35,353 bases of DNA from Candidatus Omnitrophota bacterium (GCA_016206925.1 JACQQS010000050.1:1-35353); one strand, 5' to 3'. Shown: positions 23,439-32,937, numbered from the stretch's first letter. Numbers and translations: made by a program. Notes: a model not told the origin generated them from the sequence alone.

Positions 23439-24131
23439 TTAAGAATTAATTCCGTCCTCTTTTTTTTCATGAATTTCTCTCAAGCGGGCTGACATCTTCT
23501 TGAATGGAATCATGTCGCCCAGCTTTTCAGCCACAGGAATTCCCTTTTCAAAGACTTCCACCGCTTCACGGACCTTTTTTTGCTCCTGGAGCGCCTGTCC
23601 CAGACCCAAATAGGAACTTGAATGGGCAGGGTCGATCGCTAAAGCCTGCCGAAACGTGCGCTCTGCCTCGATCCAGCGGCTGGACTCAAGGTACGCGCTG
23701 CCCAGGCTGAAATAACCGAGAACATCATCCGGCGCGAGTTCGATAACTTTCTTGTAACGCTCAACTCTTTCCTGAATCGTAAAGGCGGGCTGTGACGTCT
23801 GACGTTCTTTAAGCTGATGCTTCCATGAAATCCGCCGTGCGTGTGCCTGTTCCACCTCCGCTTCGGCAATTTTCCCCTGCTTGGCAAGAATGCGCGAAAG
23901 ATTACTATGGGCCATTAAGTGGCCAGGGTCAATGCGCGCAAGATTTCTGAAAAGAATGATAGCCTCATCCAGCCGGCTGAGCCTCTCATAGATAACACCG
24001 AGCGCTTCCATGACGTCGGCATTTCGATCATTGATCTTAAGGGCCTTTTCCAACTGCAGGGCGGCTTCCTCGTAGCGTCCGTCAGTGAATAACAGCATGG
24101 CCTGCTTATAGAACTCTTCTGCGGATTCCAT
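23439..24131 (-). CDS. TPR-repeat protein of the Rieske/cytochrome b operon
   Basis: From ATG at 24131 the protein has about 230 residues and at least four tetratricopeptide repeats, for example FYKQAMLLFTDGRYEEAALQ, GVIYERLSRLDEAIILF, LGYFSLGSAYLESSRWIEAE and LGLGQALQEQKKVREAVEVF, all with the G-Y/F-A-P spacing. No signal peptide or membrane span is seen, so it is probably cytoplasmic. TPR domains mediate protein contacts; being last in the bc-complex operon, 73 bases after the octaheme cytochrome gene, it may assist assembly, but that is inference. A TTG at 24143 would add four residues. Confidence 0.8.
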   Translation of the reverse strand: MESAEEFYKQAMLLFTDGRYEEAALQLEKALKINDRNADVMEALGVIYERLSRLDEAIILFRNLARIDPGHLMAHSNLSRILAKQGKIAEAEVEQAHARRISWKHQLKERQTSQPAFTIQERVERYKKVIELAPDDVLGYFSLGSAYLESSRWIEAERTFRQALAIDPAHSSSYLGLGQALQEQKKVREAVEVFEKGIPVAEKLGDMIPFKKMSARLREIHEKKEDGINS

Positions 24132-24204
24132 AACTATAGGCAAGATAATGGCTTAATAAGCGTAAAAAGGCAAGAGCAACGATGTGTCGTGTGGAAAAAT
24201 ATGA

Positions 24205-26994
24205 TCAGGCGGGTGATGCTTCTCCCTGAAAGTTCATTACATACTCCCGGACTGCCGCCATTTGATCTTCTGCATTGCCGCCTAAAATTTCGGGGGCGGG
24301 TGAACTGCCATCGGGCCAGAACTGGGGCATACGCGTTCCCGGCATTAATTCCTCGGGATTCTTCAGCCATTCGACGATCCAATCATGCCGCAGCCGCGCT
24401 TTGGCCATCATCAGATTCGGTGCAAGCGTGCTCACGTCAACCGACTCATCGATCACCATTCCTTTGGTAAAACGGTGGCACTTAATACATTGAAGTGCTT
24501 CGAAAATCTGCTTTCCAGCGGCAACTTTTTCCGGGGAATAAAGCGGTACGTCGTCGGGAATAAACGGGTCTTTTACGTCATCCAAAGCTTTGAAAAATTC
24601 CACAAGCGTTGCTGCCTGTTCGTGATCAAAACCAAATGTCGGCATGCGAATTTTAAGCCACGGCCGGATCGTCGCAGGATGTCTGAGGAAATTAAACAAC
24701 CAGTTACTCACGACTTTTTTCCCTTCCCCGGTAACATTTGGAGAACCCAGCGACGTATCTTCATACAGAGAAAGAATGTTTCCACCCTCACCTTGAACGA
24801 TATGGCAACCTTGGCAGTTAAACTTTCTCACCATGCGCCAGCCTTTTTCGACAGCCTGTTTGCGTGCATCAAGTACATGTTGCTTTGAAAGAGAAATCTC
24901 TTCCCTTGTTAAACTCGACAGATGCGTAATGAGTGAAGAAATTTCCTCATCCGTAAGATTAAATTTGGGCATACGCAGGCGTTCTTCAAGCCGTTTGACT
25001 TTTCCATGATCAAAACTTCTCGGTTCTTTAAGCTTTTGCTCGAACCAGGCCTCTCTTGAATGTTTGAACTTAAGCAAACCAAAATCAAATCGTTCGACAG
25101 GTTTAGAACCTTCCTCCGAAAGACTGGTGCCTATGGGTTTGGCATTCTCAAAGCCCGCAATGTCGTGACAGACATAACAGCCGTAGCGATTGATCATGCG
25201 TTCACCCAGATAAAGTTTTTTCGACATCTCGTCCATAACCGCAATCTTCCCGTCTGCCTGTTTCTGTGTCATCTGAAGCGCAAGTTCATACCGGACCGCT
25301 TCGGTCAACAAATCCGGACTTAAAATGGGCTCGGCAATCTGGTCAAATTCCGGATTCTTGAGCATCATCAGATACTCAGCTATGTCAAGCGCTTCCTCAT
25401 GAGTGAGGCGTAAACTGGGCATATGGGTTTCCGCCCAGTAGCGTTTTGGATTTTTTAACCAATCCACAAGCCAGTCGCGATTCACTTTGCTGCCGACATG
25501 GGAAAGGTTTGGGCCGAAATCGTTGGCCTGCTTTTCGCCAAGACTGTGGCATCCCAGACAACCGAGATCGTTGACCAGTTTTTTGCCCCGGTCAACGTCA
25601 CCTCGGTCGCCTGGTTTTTCAAACTCGATTTTCTCCGAATGCTGGAGGAGATAAGTTCTAATCGCATCAATTTCAACATTTTCACGATCGGGGGACGCAT
25701 CTTCGTTCACGCCGAAAAATTTCGGCATGCGCGTGTCAGGGTTAAACGAGAGAGGATCCTTAACCCACTTGAATACCCATCCCGCATCAGTTTTGTTCCC
25801 TATCCTCATCAAAGAGGGGCCGACCTTTCTCAAATTTTCGAATCCTTTGGTTTCATGGCATCCAAAACAGCCCAGCTCGCGGTAAAGACGCCTTCCCGCA
25901 TTCAACTTCGGAGCTTCCGGAATTTCCTGGAACGCACCGTGGCATGCCACGCAGCTTGCTTCCACCCGGTCGAGCGAATACATCGGATGCGCCCAGTATT
26001 TCCGTTCCTGCCAGCCGTACTTTTTGATCCATTCCTTTTCCTGTTCTTCGTTACGCGGCGTATGAGCAGCGCCCCCGAAAGTTACGTCCTGTCCGCTTCC
26101 GCCATGGCAAACGGTACAGCCAAATTCCTCAACAGGATGTGCTGAAGCGGTACCTAAAAACAAATCCATACGCGGATGGGAACGGAAAGGCTGAACTTCT
26201 TTATCATAGCCTTTTGGCTTATCAATCGCCAAGTGACAGGTCGTGCAGCGATCCACTTTTGGGACCCTGGCAAAGTGGTAATCGTCATGCAGATCGTCCA
26301 CAACTATCTGCTGAATCTTGAGGGATGGGCGGATAAAATCCAGCATGGGCGCATTGAGAATAGCCTTTGAAAAGCTGGGTTTCAAAGAATCCAAATTCTT
26401 CCTGATCTGATCGAGGTCACGCGTAAGCTCATCGATTTTTTCCCGGGTTTCTTCCCTCCTGCTTGTAAAGGTCCCAAGCTGTTCTTCGAGCTCGATCTTG
26501 CGCGATTCGGCTTCCTCGACTTTCAACCGCAAATTTTCTGCTTCCGTTTCCGTTGCCTTTAACCGTTTCTCCAATTCAGGCGTCATGTGCTCGTGTTTCA
26601 CCGCTTCTTCGAATTCGTACCGCACCGCCTCAAAATATGACTTGGCAATGCTATGGGCCTGCTGCAATTTGTACAACTCGGTTTCTGCCTCATCAAGGCT
26701 TTTTCCCGCAGAGCGAATTTCGCCGCTATGCGCTTTTAGATTTTTCTTCTCCCCAGCTAGTTCTCCGTTCAGCCTGTCGATCTCGTCTTTTTTCAACTTA
26801 CCTTCGGCCCGCTTCAGCGCTTTTTCGGCTTTTTCAATTTCCAAGGCATCAAACTGCCGCTGGAACCGTTTCCACTCGCGGCTGTAATCCGCCCAAACCA
26901 TCCAAAATACGCCCAAAAGAAACAGGACGCTGCCGATGGCAAATATCCTGTGGAGCGTAGAACCTTTATAAAGTTGGTGGGTGTCTTCGGTCAT
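24205..26994 (-). CDS. Membrane-anchored octaheme cytochrome c with long coiled coil
   Basis: The 929-residue protein has an N-terminal membrane helix (residues ~16-34), a coiled coil (~40-205) and eight CxxCH heme sites at 250, 293, 348, 376, 479, 606, 727 and 836. The last five each precede a probable Met ligand (RMPKF 423, HMPSL 525, RMPKF 675, RMPTF 784, RMPQF 889), so they look like five mono-heme cytochrome c domains in series. The first three lie close together and lack such a Met, suggesting bis-His coordination. The ATG at 26994 shares one base with the preceding cytochrome b stop (TGATG). It stands where a cytochrome c1 gene would be, so it likely takes electrons from the Rieske centre and passes them on. 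Confidence 0.92.
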   Translation of the reverse strand: MTEDTHQLYKGSTLHRIFAIGSVLFLLGVFWMVWADYSREWKRFQRQFDALEIEKAEKALKRAEGKLKKDEIDRLNGELAGEKKNLKAHSGEIRSAGKSLDEAETELYKLQQAHSIAKSYFEAVRYEFEEAVKHEHMTPELEKRLKATETEAENLRLKVEEAESRKIELEEQLGTFTSRREETREKIDELTRDLDQIRKNLDSLKPSFSKAILNAPMLDFIRPSLKIQQIVVDDLHDDYHFARVPKVDRCTTCHLAIDKPKGYDKEVQPFRSHPRMDLFLGTASAHPVEEFGCTVCHGGSGQDVTFGGAAHTPRNEEQEKEWIKKYGWQERKYWAHPMYSLDRVEASCVACHGAFQEIPEAPKLNAGRRLYRELGCFGCHETKGFENLRKVGPSLMRIGNKTDAGWVFKWVKDPLSFNPDTRMPKFFGVNEDASPDRENVEIDAIRTYLLQHSEKIEFEKPGDRGDVDRGKKLVNDLGCLGCHSLGEKQANDFGPNLSHVGSKVNRDWLVDWLKNPKRYWAETHMPSLRLTHEEALDIAEYLMMLKNPEFDQIAEPILSPDLLTEAVRYELALQMTQKQADGKIAVMDEMSKKLYLGERMINRYGCYVCHDIAGFENAKPIGTSLSEEGSKPVERFDFGLLKFKHSREAWFEQKLKEPRSFDHGKVKRLEERLRMPKFNLTDEEISSLITHLSSLTREEISLSKQHVLDARKQAVEKGWRMVRKFNCQGCHIVQGEGGNILSLYEDTSLGSPNVTGEGKKVVSNWLFNFLRHPATIRPWLKIRMPTFGFDHEQAATLVEFFKALDDVKDPFIPDDVPLYSPEKVAAGKQIFEALQCIKCHRFTKGMVIDESVDVSTLAPNLMMAKARLRHDWIVEWLKNPEELMPGTRMPQFWPDGSSPAPEILGGNAEDQMAAVREYVMNFQGEASPA

Positions 26995-28073
26995 CAGACG
27001 TTTAGAAAATATTCCGGAATGGCGATGATATATTTCAGGTTAAACGACCAGCGCAAAAGCATTTTGAGCAATAGTCCAATCATCGGAAGAAGCAGTATCA
27101 TTAAAATGGCGTAGCGGAAAATCCCAAGCTGGATATACATGCGTTTCAAAACCGTCTTGGCCAAAATGAATGGGGTCACAGCAAAATACAAAACAGTGGC
27201 GACAATTCCAAAAATTTCACGCAGAAACCAATGCTTCGGAAGTCCTGTGTTCAGCCACTTGACGTACACAAACTCGGACAAGTTGACGTTGACCAAGGGC
27301 ACCACCTTGTGCACCGACCATTTCTCATACGGCCCGAAGAAATTCCAGTTCGGTCCTCTGAGAAAAGTACCCATGATAATCAAAAGAACCCACATAATCA
27401 GCCAGCCGTAGAGAAACAGGGTAATTGCAAAGCGGCGCTCAACAAATGTGAAATACCCGTTCCCCTTGGGATTCTTATCGATATAGGGAATGGCCATCAA
27501 CCCGAACAGGATGAGGGTCGGAAACACAACGCCGGCCAGCCAGGGATCGAAATAGACAAGCATTTCCTGCAAACCCAAAAAGTACCAGGGCGCTTTTGAA
27601 GGATTGGGTGAAATAGACGGATCGGCCGGTTCTTCCAGAGGAGCTTTAAGAAGAATTGACCATATGAGCAGCACGACACCAACCAAAATACTGCAAATGA
27701 ATTCCTGATAAATAAGATTGGGCCAGGTATACAGTTTCTGATCGCTTTCCTTTCCCTCAAATGTCGATCCGCCCTTTGTAATGGCTTCATCGTTTTCAAC
27801 CGCCCTTCTCAGCGAGAACCAGGTAAAAAAGGCTATCAAATAAATCATCGCTACGATCGGAACGTTGTCCGGCTTGAGCACGATTTCGCGAAAGTTCGCA
27901 TCCGTCATGCTGAAGGCAAAAAAACCAACAAGCAATGTCAGGAAGAAAAGAGACACGGAGGGCTCCGTCAAAAACTTCCGGAAGTAGAGATAAAGGAAAA
28001 AAAAGATACTTGCGCCCGTTATGATCAGCTGGGGTGAGGAAAAACCGTTTATCAAATCCTTTAGCTGTTGCAT
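26994..28073 (-). CDS. Cytochrome b C-terminal (subunit IV-like) protein with extra helices
   Basis: This 359-residue membrane protein is the C-terminal half of a split cytochrome b. The Qo-site motif appears as KAPWYFLGLQEML (A-P-W-Y in place of P-E-W-Y), followed by VVFPTLILFGLMAIPYIDKNP, typical of subunit IV. It is larger than b6f subunit IV (~160): about three additional helices precede the conserved part (LIITGASIFFFLYLYF, LFFLTLLVGFFAF, IVAMIYLIAFFTWFSL) and several follow (FGIVATVLYFAVTPFILAKT, ILMILLLPMIGLLLKML). It follows the heme-binding half by 13 bases. Some bacterial Rieske/cytochrome b complexes share the loss of the Glu. Confidence 0.88.
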   Translation of the reverse strand: MQQLKDLINGFSSPQLIITGASIFFFLYLYFRKFLTEPSVSLFFLTLLVGFFAFSMTDANFREIVLKPDNVPIVAMIYLIAFFTWFSLRRAVENDEAITKGGSTFEGKESDQKLYTWPNLIYQEFICSILVGVVLLIWSILLKAPLEEPADPSISPNPSKAPWYFLGLQEMLVYFDPWLAGVVFPTLILFGLMAIPYIDKNPKGNGYFTFVERRFAITLFLYGWLIMWVLLIIMGTFLRGPNWNFFGPYEKWSVHKVVPLVNVNLSEFVYVKWLNTGLPKHWFLREIFGIVATVLYFAVTPFILAKTVLKRMYIQLGIFRYAILMILLLPMIGLLLKMLLRWSFNLKYIIAIPEYFLNV

Positions 28074-28086
28074 TCAAGTCCTGCTG

Positions 28087-28875
28087 TCACATCGGGCCGC
28101 TTATACCGCCGTCGCGGCGAATCCGCCAAAAGTGCACCGCCATGAGTACGGCCGCGGCCAGAGGAATGGCTATGCAGTGAAGTACGTAAAACCGCATGAG
28201 TGCGGGAGCGGCAACAAACCGCCCGCCCAAAAGCGCAAAACGCACATCCGCCCCGGCATGAATTAATTTGATATCCCCTAATTTCAATAAAGCCGCGCCG
28301 GGTCCTTCGTGCCCCAAAAATGGTGTCGCACGGGCCATATTGGAGCCTACGGTAATGGCCCAAATAGCAAGCTGATCCCACGGCAATAGATAACCCGTGA
28401 AACTCAGAAGCAGCGTCAAAAGCAGGAGAATAACGCCCACGTTCCAGTTAAATTCCCGCGGAGGCTTGTATGAACCGGTCATAAAAACCCGGAACATGTG
28501 CAGCCAAACGGTAACGACCATAGCGTGCGCACCCCAGCGATGGATTTCGCGCATAATACCAAGCGGTACGTGTTCACGCAGCGCCACGATATCGTTGTAC
28601 GCATACTCCGCCACAGGCCGATAGTAAAACATGAGCAAAATCCCGGTAAGCGTTTCTACCAAAAACAGGAAAAATGTAATTCCGCCCATGCACCAGGTAA
28701 AACTCATGCGCAGACCGGATTTTCTCGCCTGCACAGGGTGTAAATGCAAAAATACATTGCTCAGAACAACAAGCGCCTGGTTGCGCCGGTCCTTTCCGGG
28801 ATCACCGTGACGAAATACGGACTTCCAAACCTGAGAATTTGTAATACCGTCTTTCCATGAACCCTTATCTGCCAT
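28087..28875 (-). CDS. Cytochrome b, heme-binding N-terminal half (b6-type)
   Basis: The 262-residue protein carries four helices and both b hemes of the quinol:acceptor oxidoreductase. Ligand histidines are in MREIHRWGAH and WLHMFRV (helix B) and in YVLHCIAIP and MAVHFWRIRRDGG (helix D). The two helix-D histidines are separated by 14 residues, the b6 spacing rather than the 13 of mitochondrial-type cytochrome b. FTGYLLPWDQLAIWAITVGSN is the conserved cd/loop region. Gene order Rieske, b6-like, subunit IV-like supports the b6f-like split. The ATG lies seven bases after the Rieske stop. Confidence 0.93.
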   Translation of the reverse strand: MADKGSWKDGITNSQVWKSVFRHGDPGKDRRNQALVVLSNVFLHLHPVQARKSGLRMSFTWCMGGITFFLFLVETLTGILLMFYYRPVAEYAYNDIVALREHVPLGIMREIHRWGAHAMVVTVWLHMFRVFMTGSYKPPREFNWNVGVILLLLTLLLSFTGYLLPWDQLAIWAITVGSNMARATPFLGHEGPGAALLKLGDIKLIHAGADVRFALLGGRFVAAPALMRFYVLHCIAIPLAAAVLMAVHFWRIRRDGGISGPM

Positions 28876-28882
28876 AAGACAC

Positions 28883-29431
28883 CTAAACTTTCAAAAAGGA
28901 TTCGGGGTCGTTCCATTCCCCCTTTTCCTGCTGATATTTCTTGCTTTTGTCAACAATAATTTGTCCATCCTCCGCAAGCGCGACTCTAAACCTCTCTAGA
29001 GGGCGCGGTGCGGGACCCTCAAAATTAATACCGGTTATGCGAAAACCGCTGCCATGGCAGGGACATTTAAACTTATGTTCCCCTTCAAGCCAGTTCGGCG
29101 TACAGCCCAAGTGCGTGCAAATAGTGGACAAGGCATAGATACTGTCCACCGAGCGGACGACCCAGATTCCGTACTTGGACTTCCATCCCTCGAAGACTTC
29201 TCCGATCTTGTAATCATCCGGAAAACCGATTTTAAACTGGGAAGGCGGTTCGAACAAAACGTTCGGGAAAAGATAGCGGATCATGGTTGTGCCGGAGGCG
29301 GCCACAGCGGCTGCAAACGCGAGCCAAGCACAGCTTAACCATGAAAAGAACGACCGACGATCCATCACCTGCGGAGAAGCTGTTTTTCCAGTTGACACAG
29401 TTGAAGGAGCAGGCGGGTTTACCTCTGCCAT
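28883..29431 (-). CDS. Rieske 2Fe-2S protein
   Basis: The 182-residue subunit carries the electron from quinol at the Qo site to the cytochrome c partner. The sequence shows a twin-Arg-like N-terminus before the anchor (MDRRSFFSWLSCAWLAFAAA), then cluster motifs CTHLGC (Cys105, His107, disulfide Cys110) and CPCHGSGF (Cys123, disulfide Cys125, His126), ending in GPAPRPLERFRVALAEDGQI. The ATG at 29431 is preferred over an in-frame TTG two codons earlier. It is the first gene of the bc operon; a weak promoter is proposed at 29514-29541. Confidence 0.93.
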   Translation of the reverse strand: MAEVNPPAPSTVSTGKTASPQVMDRRSFFSWLSCAWLAFAAAVAASGTTMIRYLFPNVLFEPPSQFKIGFPDDYKIGEVFEGWKSKYGIWVVRSVDSIYALSTICTHLGCTPNWLEGEHKFKCPCHGSGFRITGINFEGPAPRPLERFRVALAEDGQIIVDKSKKYQQEKGEWNDPESFLKV

Positions 29432-29513
29432 TACCAACTAGCCTTTCAAAAATAAGGATTAATCCACAAAACTATGCGCACGATGCCGACAAACATTAAG
29501 AATTAGTATCCGT

Positions 29514-29541
29514 ATTGTATTGGAATTTATAGCCTAGACAA
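29514..29541 (-). promoter_or_regulatory. Candidate promoter of the Rieske/cytochrome b operon
   Basis: On the minus strand TTGTCT (29541-29536), 16 bases, TACAAT (29519-29514). The boxes match 4 and 5 of 6. It would give a leader of about 75 bases. A TATAAA string between the boxes is an alternative -10. Confidence 0.4.
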
Positions 29542-29619
29542 GTACTTTTTATGGACAAGATAGAACGGATAGCGAAGGGCAGGTAAACAGAAATGAACTG
29601 CTGAGCGTTGCGGAATGAA

Positions 29620-31770
29620 TTAGTGAACGAGGTCTATAACGATGCCTTCACGCGCAAGAAGTTTCTGAATTTCCAGGGAATAGCCGAGCAGAAGTTCCAA
29701 TCTCTTGGCAAACCCGCGGGCAAGTGCTTCAACATTTCGCGCCTGTATTTCCGCGTTGTCCGCCTGGTCTAACTCCATCCGCGCAAGACGTTCCGCTTCC
29801 CGCACAACTCCCTTCATTTCGACAGACATTTCACCGACAGCCCTCAAGTCCAGGTTTCCGGAAATGGAGGCGCTTATCATCAGTTCAAGATTCGAAGCAC
29901 TGCGAAGCGCATATTCCCATTTGGAGGTATCGCCCAATATGTCGGAACTTCCGGCTATTTCCTGTTGCTCCGGCGGAACGAGCCGCTCCGCATGTCCCCG
30001 CAAAGCTTCGACCTCTTCTTTGGTCGGATTTTCAAGCCGGGAAGTGTCTATTTGCCTCAGCAATCCGTAATATTCCACAATCGCGGCGTAATTGTTTTTG
30101 GCTTCTTCGCGAATTTGATCCTTAAGTGCGTTTAAGGCTCTTGTACGCTCGCGCACTTCCATTGCTGTAGCATAAACATGAAATACATGGTCTTTTGCGG
30201 CCAGTGCGTCTAGAGTTACGCTCTTCTCAAGCCCTGTGCGGAGTAACCTGATTTTCTCAACGGCATCACGCAACCGCTCGTGGGACTTCTGCAAATCCTG
30301 GAAAACCTGAATTAATTGGGTCTTGGTCGCCTGCGCCAGACTTTTTAGAATTTCGACATTAATGAGCATTTTTGAGGTTTCTCTCAACTGCTCTTTCATT
30401 TCGGCCGTATCGAAATCCGCTTTCCTCAAAGAATTGAGAAATTGAGAGCGGCGGGTCTGGATTTCCTCCAGCTTGCTCAACTGTGTCTCAACGTATACCA
30501 GCATACTCTGAACCTGAAGCAGATAATCGTCATCAATGTACACGGGTTTGGTGCTCGCGATAATTCTCTCCAACTCTGCTTTTGTCACGGTACTTCTGGT
30601 GGAAATAGCCTTCGCGAATTTATTCACAAGCGCCACTTCTGTATCAAATTCATGTGAAATGGAACGCTGCTCCTCGACCAATTTCTGGAGCACATTTTGC
30701 AGGTCAACGATCTGAATAATAGCCGTTTCGATTTCCAGTTTTAGAAGTTCTATCGAATGGGCAAACATGCCTTCGGTCACGCCGATAAGATCAGGATTAT
30801 TGGCAGCAGAAACCAGTGTTGTAATCATTTGGATGACCGTCGCCGCAATTTTTGAAAGAGGAAGTACGTAACTTTGCGGACCCTGAAGGACCAGATTGGC
30901 CCGGTTGGCATTTGATTCCGCGGAAGCAGTAGAAAGATTTACCGAAGAATCCGTAACCGGCGTAGTCAGCGCCGCTCCGGGAATGGGTGTAGAAATTGAA
31001 GTGGCATCCACCGGAATATTTGAAGAAGTAACAACCGGGGAGGTTAGCCTGCCTTTCGAAGATGAAATGATATCTTCCACGATGTGTTTGAGTGCTTTTC
31101 TGTCTTTCGAAACCGGAAGGTATTCGGAAATGTCGTCTTCCTTTTTATCGCGATGATTGTCCGATGTGATCTTGTGAACGATCTTCTTCACTTCTTCAGT
31201 GATACTCTTTGCTTCTTCCCGCTGGGATCTCTCCTCATTCCTCTTTTCTTCATCCAGCTTCTTTTGCTCGGCCTTTTGCGCATTTTTTTCCTCGGTAATC
31301 AAATCACGGTTTGAGATGAAAAACGGGGGTGTTAGAACGGAAACAGGCTGGGCAGCAGACGAAGCATGGCTCTTCGCCGCAACATCTGTAACTGTTTCTT
31401 TCCCACGGCCGGAGTTGGATTTTTCGTCATCCCTGTCGTCAATAATTTCCTCAATTTTCTCGGCAATCTCAGGTTTTGGAATGCTGAGTGGGTTTTCATC
31501 ACCGGGAAGCAGCTTGGACTTTTCTATAGCATCTTTTCGCTGATTTTCTTCCTCGATTCGGATCCGTCTCTCGCCCTCGGCATCTTCCATGGATTCGGAA
31601 TTCACGTTCATGACCGGCGCAACCAGACCGCCAGGACCCAATACGGGGGCATCATTCGCAAAAACGAAATCGCATTGGGTTACGACAAAAGCGAAAATAA
31701 GGAGGTAGACGTATGCTTTCATGAAACTATCGTAGTTTAATCTGGCTAAAGCGCTGTCTCTCTTAAGCAT
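29620..31770 (-). CDS. Exported 716-residue coiled-coil protein
   Basis: Domain layout: a signal peptide after a longer basic start (MKAYVYLLIFAFVVTQCDFV, cleavage near FA-ND), a low-complexity charged region (~50-240, with KAEQKKLDEEKRNEERSQRE), a Ser/Thr-rich linker (~240-290), then ~400 residues of near-continuous alpha helix (LLKLEIETAIIQIVDLQNVL, LRDAVEKIRLLRTGLEKS, LAREGIVIDLVH end). Start choice: ATG at 31770 has AAGGAG five bases upstream, whereas ATG at 31722, which would start directly at the signal peptide, has none. No family or catalytic motif was recognised; an envelope structural or tethering role is a guess. It is a single-gene unit between the bc operon and the HEAT operon. 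Confidence 0.75.
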   Translation of the reverse strand: MLKRDSALARLNYDSFMKAYVYLLIFAFVVTQCDFVFANDAPVLGPGGLVAPVMNVNSESMEDAEGERRIRIEEENQRKDAIEKSKLLPGDENPLSIPKPEIAEKIEEIIDDRDDEKSNSGRGKETVTDVAAKSHASSAAQPVSVLTPPFFISNRDLITEEKNAQKAEQKKLDEEKRNEERSQREEAKSITEEVKKIVHKITSDNHRDKKEDDISEYLPVSKDRKALKHIVEDIISSSKGRLTSPVVTSSNIPVDATSISTPIPGAALTTPVTDSSVNLSTASAESNANRANLVLQGPQSYVLPLSKIAATVIQMITTLVSAANNPDLIGVTEGMFAHSIELLKLEIETAIIQIVDLQNVLQKLVEEQRSISHEFDTEVALVNKFAKAISTRSTVTKAELERIIASTKPVYIDDDYLLQVQSMLVYVETQLSKLEEIQTRRSQFLNSLRKADFDTAEMKEQLRETSKMLINVEILKSLAQATKTQLIQVFQDLQKSHERLRDAVEKIRLLRTGLEKSVTLDALAAKDHVFHVYATAMEVRERTRALNALKDQIREEAKNNYAAIVEYYGLLRQIDTSRLENPTKEEVEALRGHAERLVPPEQQEIAGSSDILGDTSKWEYALRSASNLELMISASISGNLDLRAVGEMSVEMKGVVREAERLARMELDQADNAEIQARNVEALARGFAKRLELLLGYSLEIQKLLAREGIVIDLVH

Positions 31771-31799
31771 TTTTGCTCCTTATACTGCTTATGAATATC

Positions 31800-31828
31800 A
31801 GGCTAAAGACTTTATTTCGCTTGTCCAA
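31800..31828 (-). promoter_or_regulatory. Candidate promoter of the 716-residue protein gene
   Basis: On the minus strand TTGGAC (31828-31823), 17 bases, TAGCCT (31805-31800). The -35 is good (5 of 6) and the -10 weak. The leader would be about 25 bases and includes the AAGGAG site. Confidence 0.4.
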
Positions 31829-31862
31829 AACACTTTTAAAATTGCTTAAAATTTTCAGAAAT

Positions 31863-31894
31863 AAAAAAGGCCTACACGATTTCCGTGTATAGCC
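31863..31894 (-). terminator. Rho-independent terminator after the HEAT gene
   Basis: Read on the minus strand: GGC, TA bulge, TACACG, five-base loop, CGTGTA, G, GCC, then TTTTTT (complement of 31863-31868). It lies 135 bases after the HEAT gene stop at 32029 and ends the RNase H/TauE/DegT/HEAT operon. The bases between hold no gene. Confidence 0.7.
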
Positions 31895-32028
31895 CCTTTG
31901 TTCACAATCTATGAATAATACACTGGAATTATGGCACAGTACATATGCTAAGTCAAGGCCTATAATAATATCCCCGGTGATATCGCATTAACTACTTATA
32001 CATAAGCAACTTACGGATAATAAGTATG

Positions 32029-32937
32029 CTAATTTACAGAAAATCGCTCTAATTCTTTCAAAGCTGCCTGCACCTGCTGAGCCGCGTGTCGCACCTGAAC
32101 ACTCAGATCTTCGCGGCCAAGCCTTTCAATGGCAGGAATGAGAGAAATGTCTTTAAGGTATGCTACGGACATGAGTGCGTTCACCATCGCATCTGACCGG
32201 GCCTGAAAACTCATGTCCTGAAAACTTTCATAATAGCTTCTATCCAAAAGCTGTCTCAGAAGCGGCTGTCCACTTGCATCACCCAAGCGCGCCAATGCAA
32301 ACGCTGCGTTCCATTGAATATCAATTTCCGAATCCTCCAATGCCGATTTCAATAGAGGGATAGCCTCTTTTGACTCCAAGGAACCCAAAACAAACAAGGC
32401 TGTTTTTCGAATCGCGCTGTCATGACTTCCGGCTATGTCCATCAAAAGTGAGGCCGATTCTGCGGCTTTCAAAGTTCCAAGGGCCCACATCGAATAAATG
32501 GGGATATCGCCCGCGCCCGATATTTCTTCACGTATGGCTTTTTCCAGCAGAGGGATTGCACGCTTGTCACCCAGATTGCCCAACGCCATGGCCATATACG
32601 AACGCACTTTTTCATCATAATCTTTCTTGTCTCCAAAAATCGAAGTCATACCCTGAAATAGCCGCTCGGTATCGCCCAACCCCTTTTTGTCACGCAATTT
32701 CCCTGCCAGAACAAAAGCGGCCTGCCACTTCTTGGATGGCGATGCCGTCTTCACATCCGCCAAAAATGCTTCGGCGGACTTTCGATCATAGGTCATCCAG
32801 CCGAAGAGAAGAAATACACTGACGGCAATAGCCACGATCACCAGCGGAACAATGACTAGTTTGGTCACCAAAGACAGTGCGCTATCCTGCGGTTCTTTGT
32901 TTTTGTTGTCGTCTCGAGATAACGGAGTTGTGTTCAT
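32029..32937 (-). CDS. Membrane-anchored HEAT-repeat protein
   Basis: The 302-residue protein has a short charged N-terminus, one membrane helix (LVIVPLVIVAIAVSVFLLFG, ~29-48) and then about six HEAT-like helical pairs: VRSYMAMALGNLGDKRAIPL, SMWALGTLKAAESASLLMDI, KTALFVLGSLESKEAIPLL and QWNAAFALARLGDASGQPLL. HEAT repeats are scaffolds for protein contacts. No enzyme motif is seen. Its ATG overlaps the DegT stop by four bases (32934-32937), so it is co-translated with the aminotransferase; whether they interact is unknown. A terminator follows at 31863-31894. Confidence 0.83.
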   Translation of the reverse strand: MNTTPLSRDDNKNKEPQDSALSLVTKLVIVPLVIVAIAVSVFLLFGWMTYDRKSAEAFLADVKTASPSKKWQAAFVLAGKLRDKKGLGDTERLFQGMTSIFGDKKDYDEKVRSYMAMALGNLGDKRAIPLLEKAIREEISGAGDIPIYSMWALGTLKAAESASLLMDIAGSHDSAIRKTALFVLGSLESKEAIPLLKSALEDSEIDIQWNAAFALARLGDASGQPLLRQLLDRSYYESFQDMSFQARSDAMVNALMSVAYLKDISLIPAIERLGREDLSVQVRHAAQQVQAALKELERFSVN

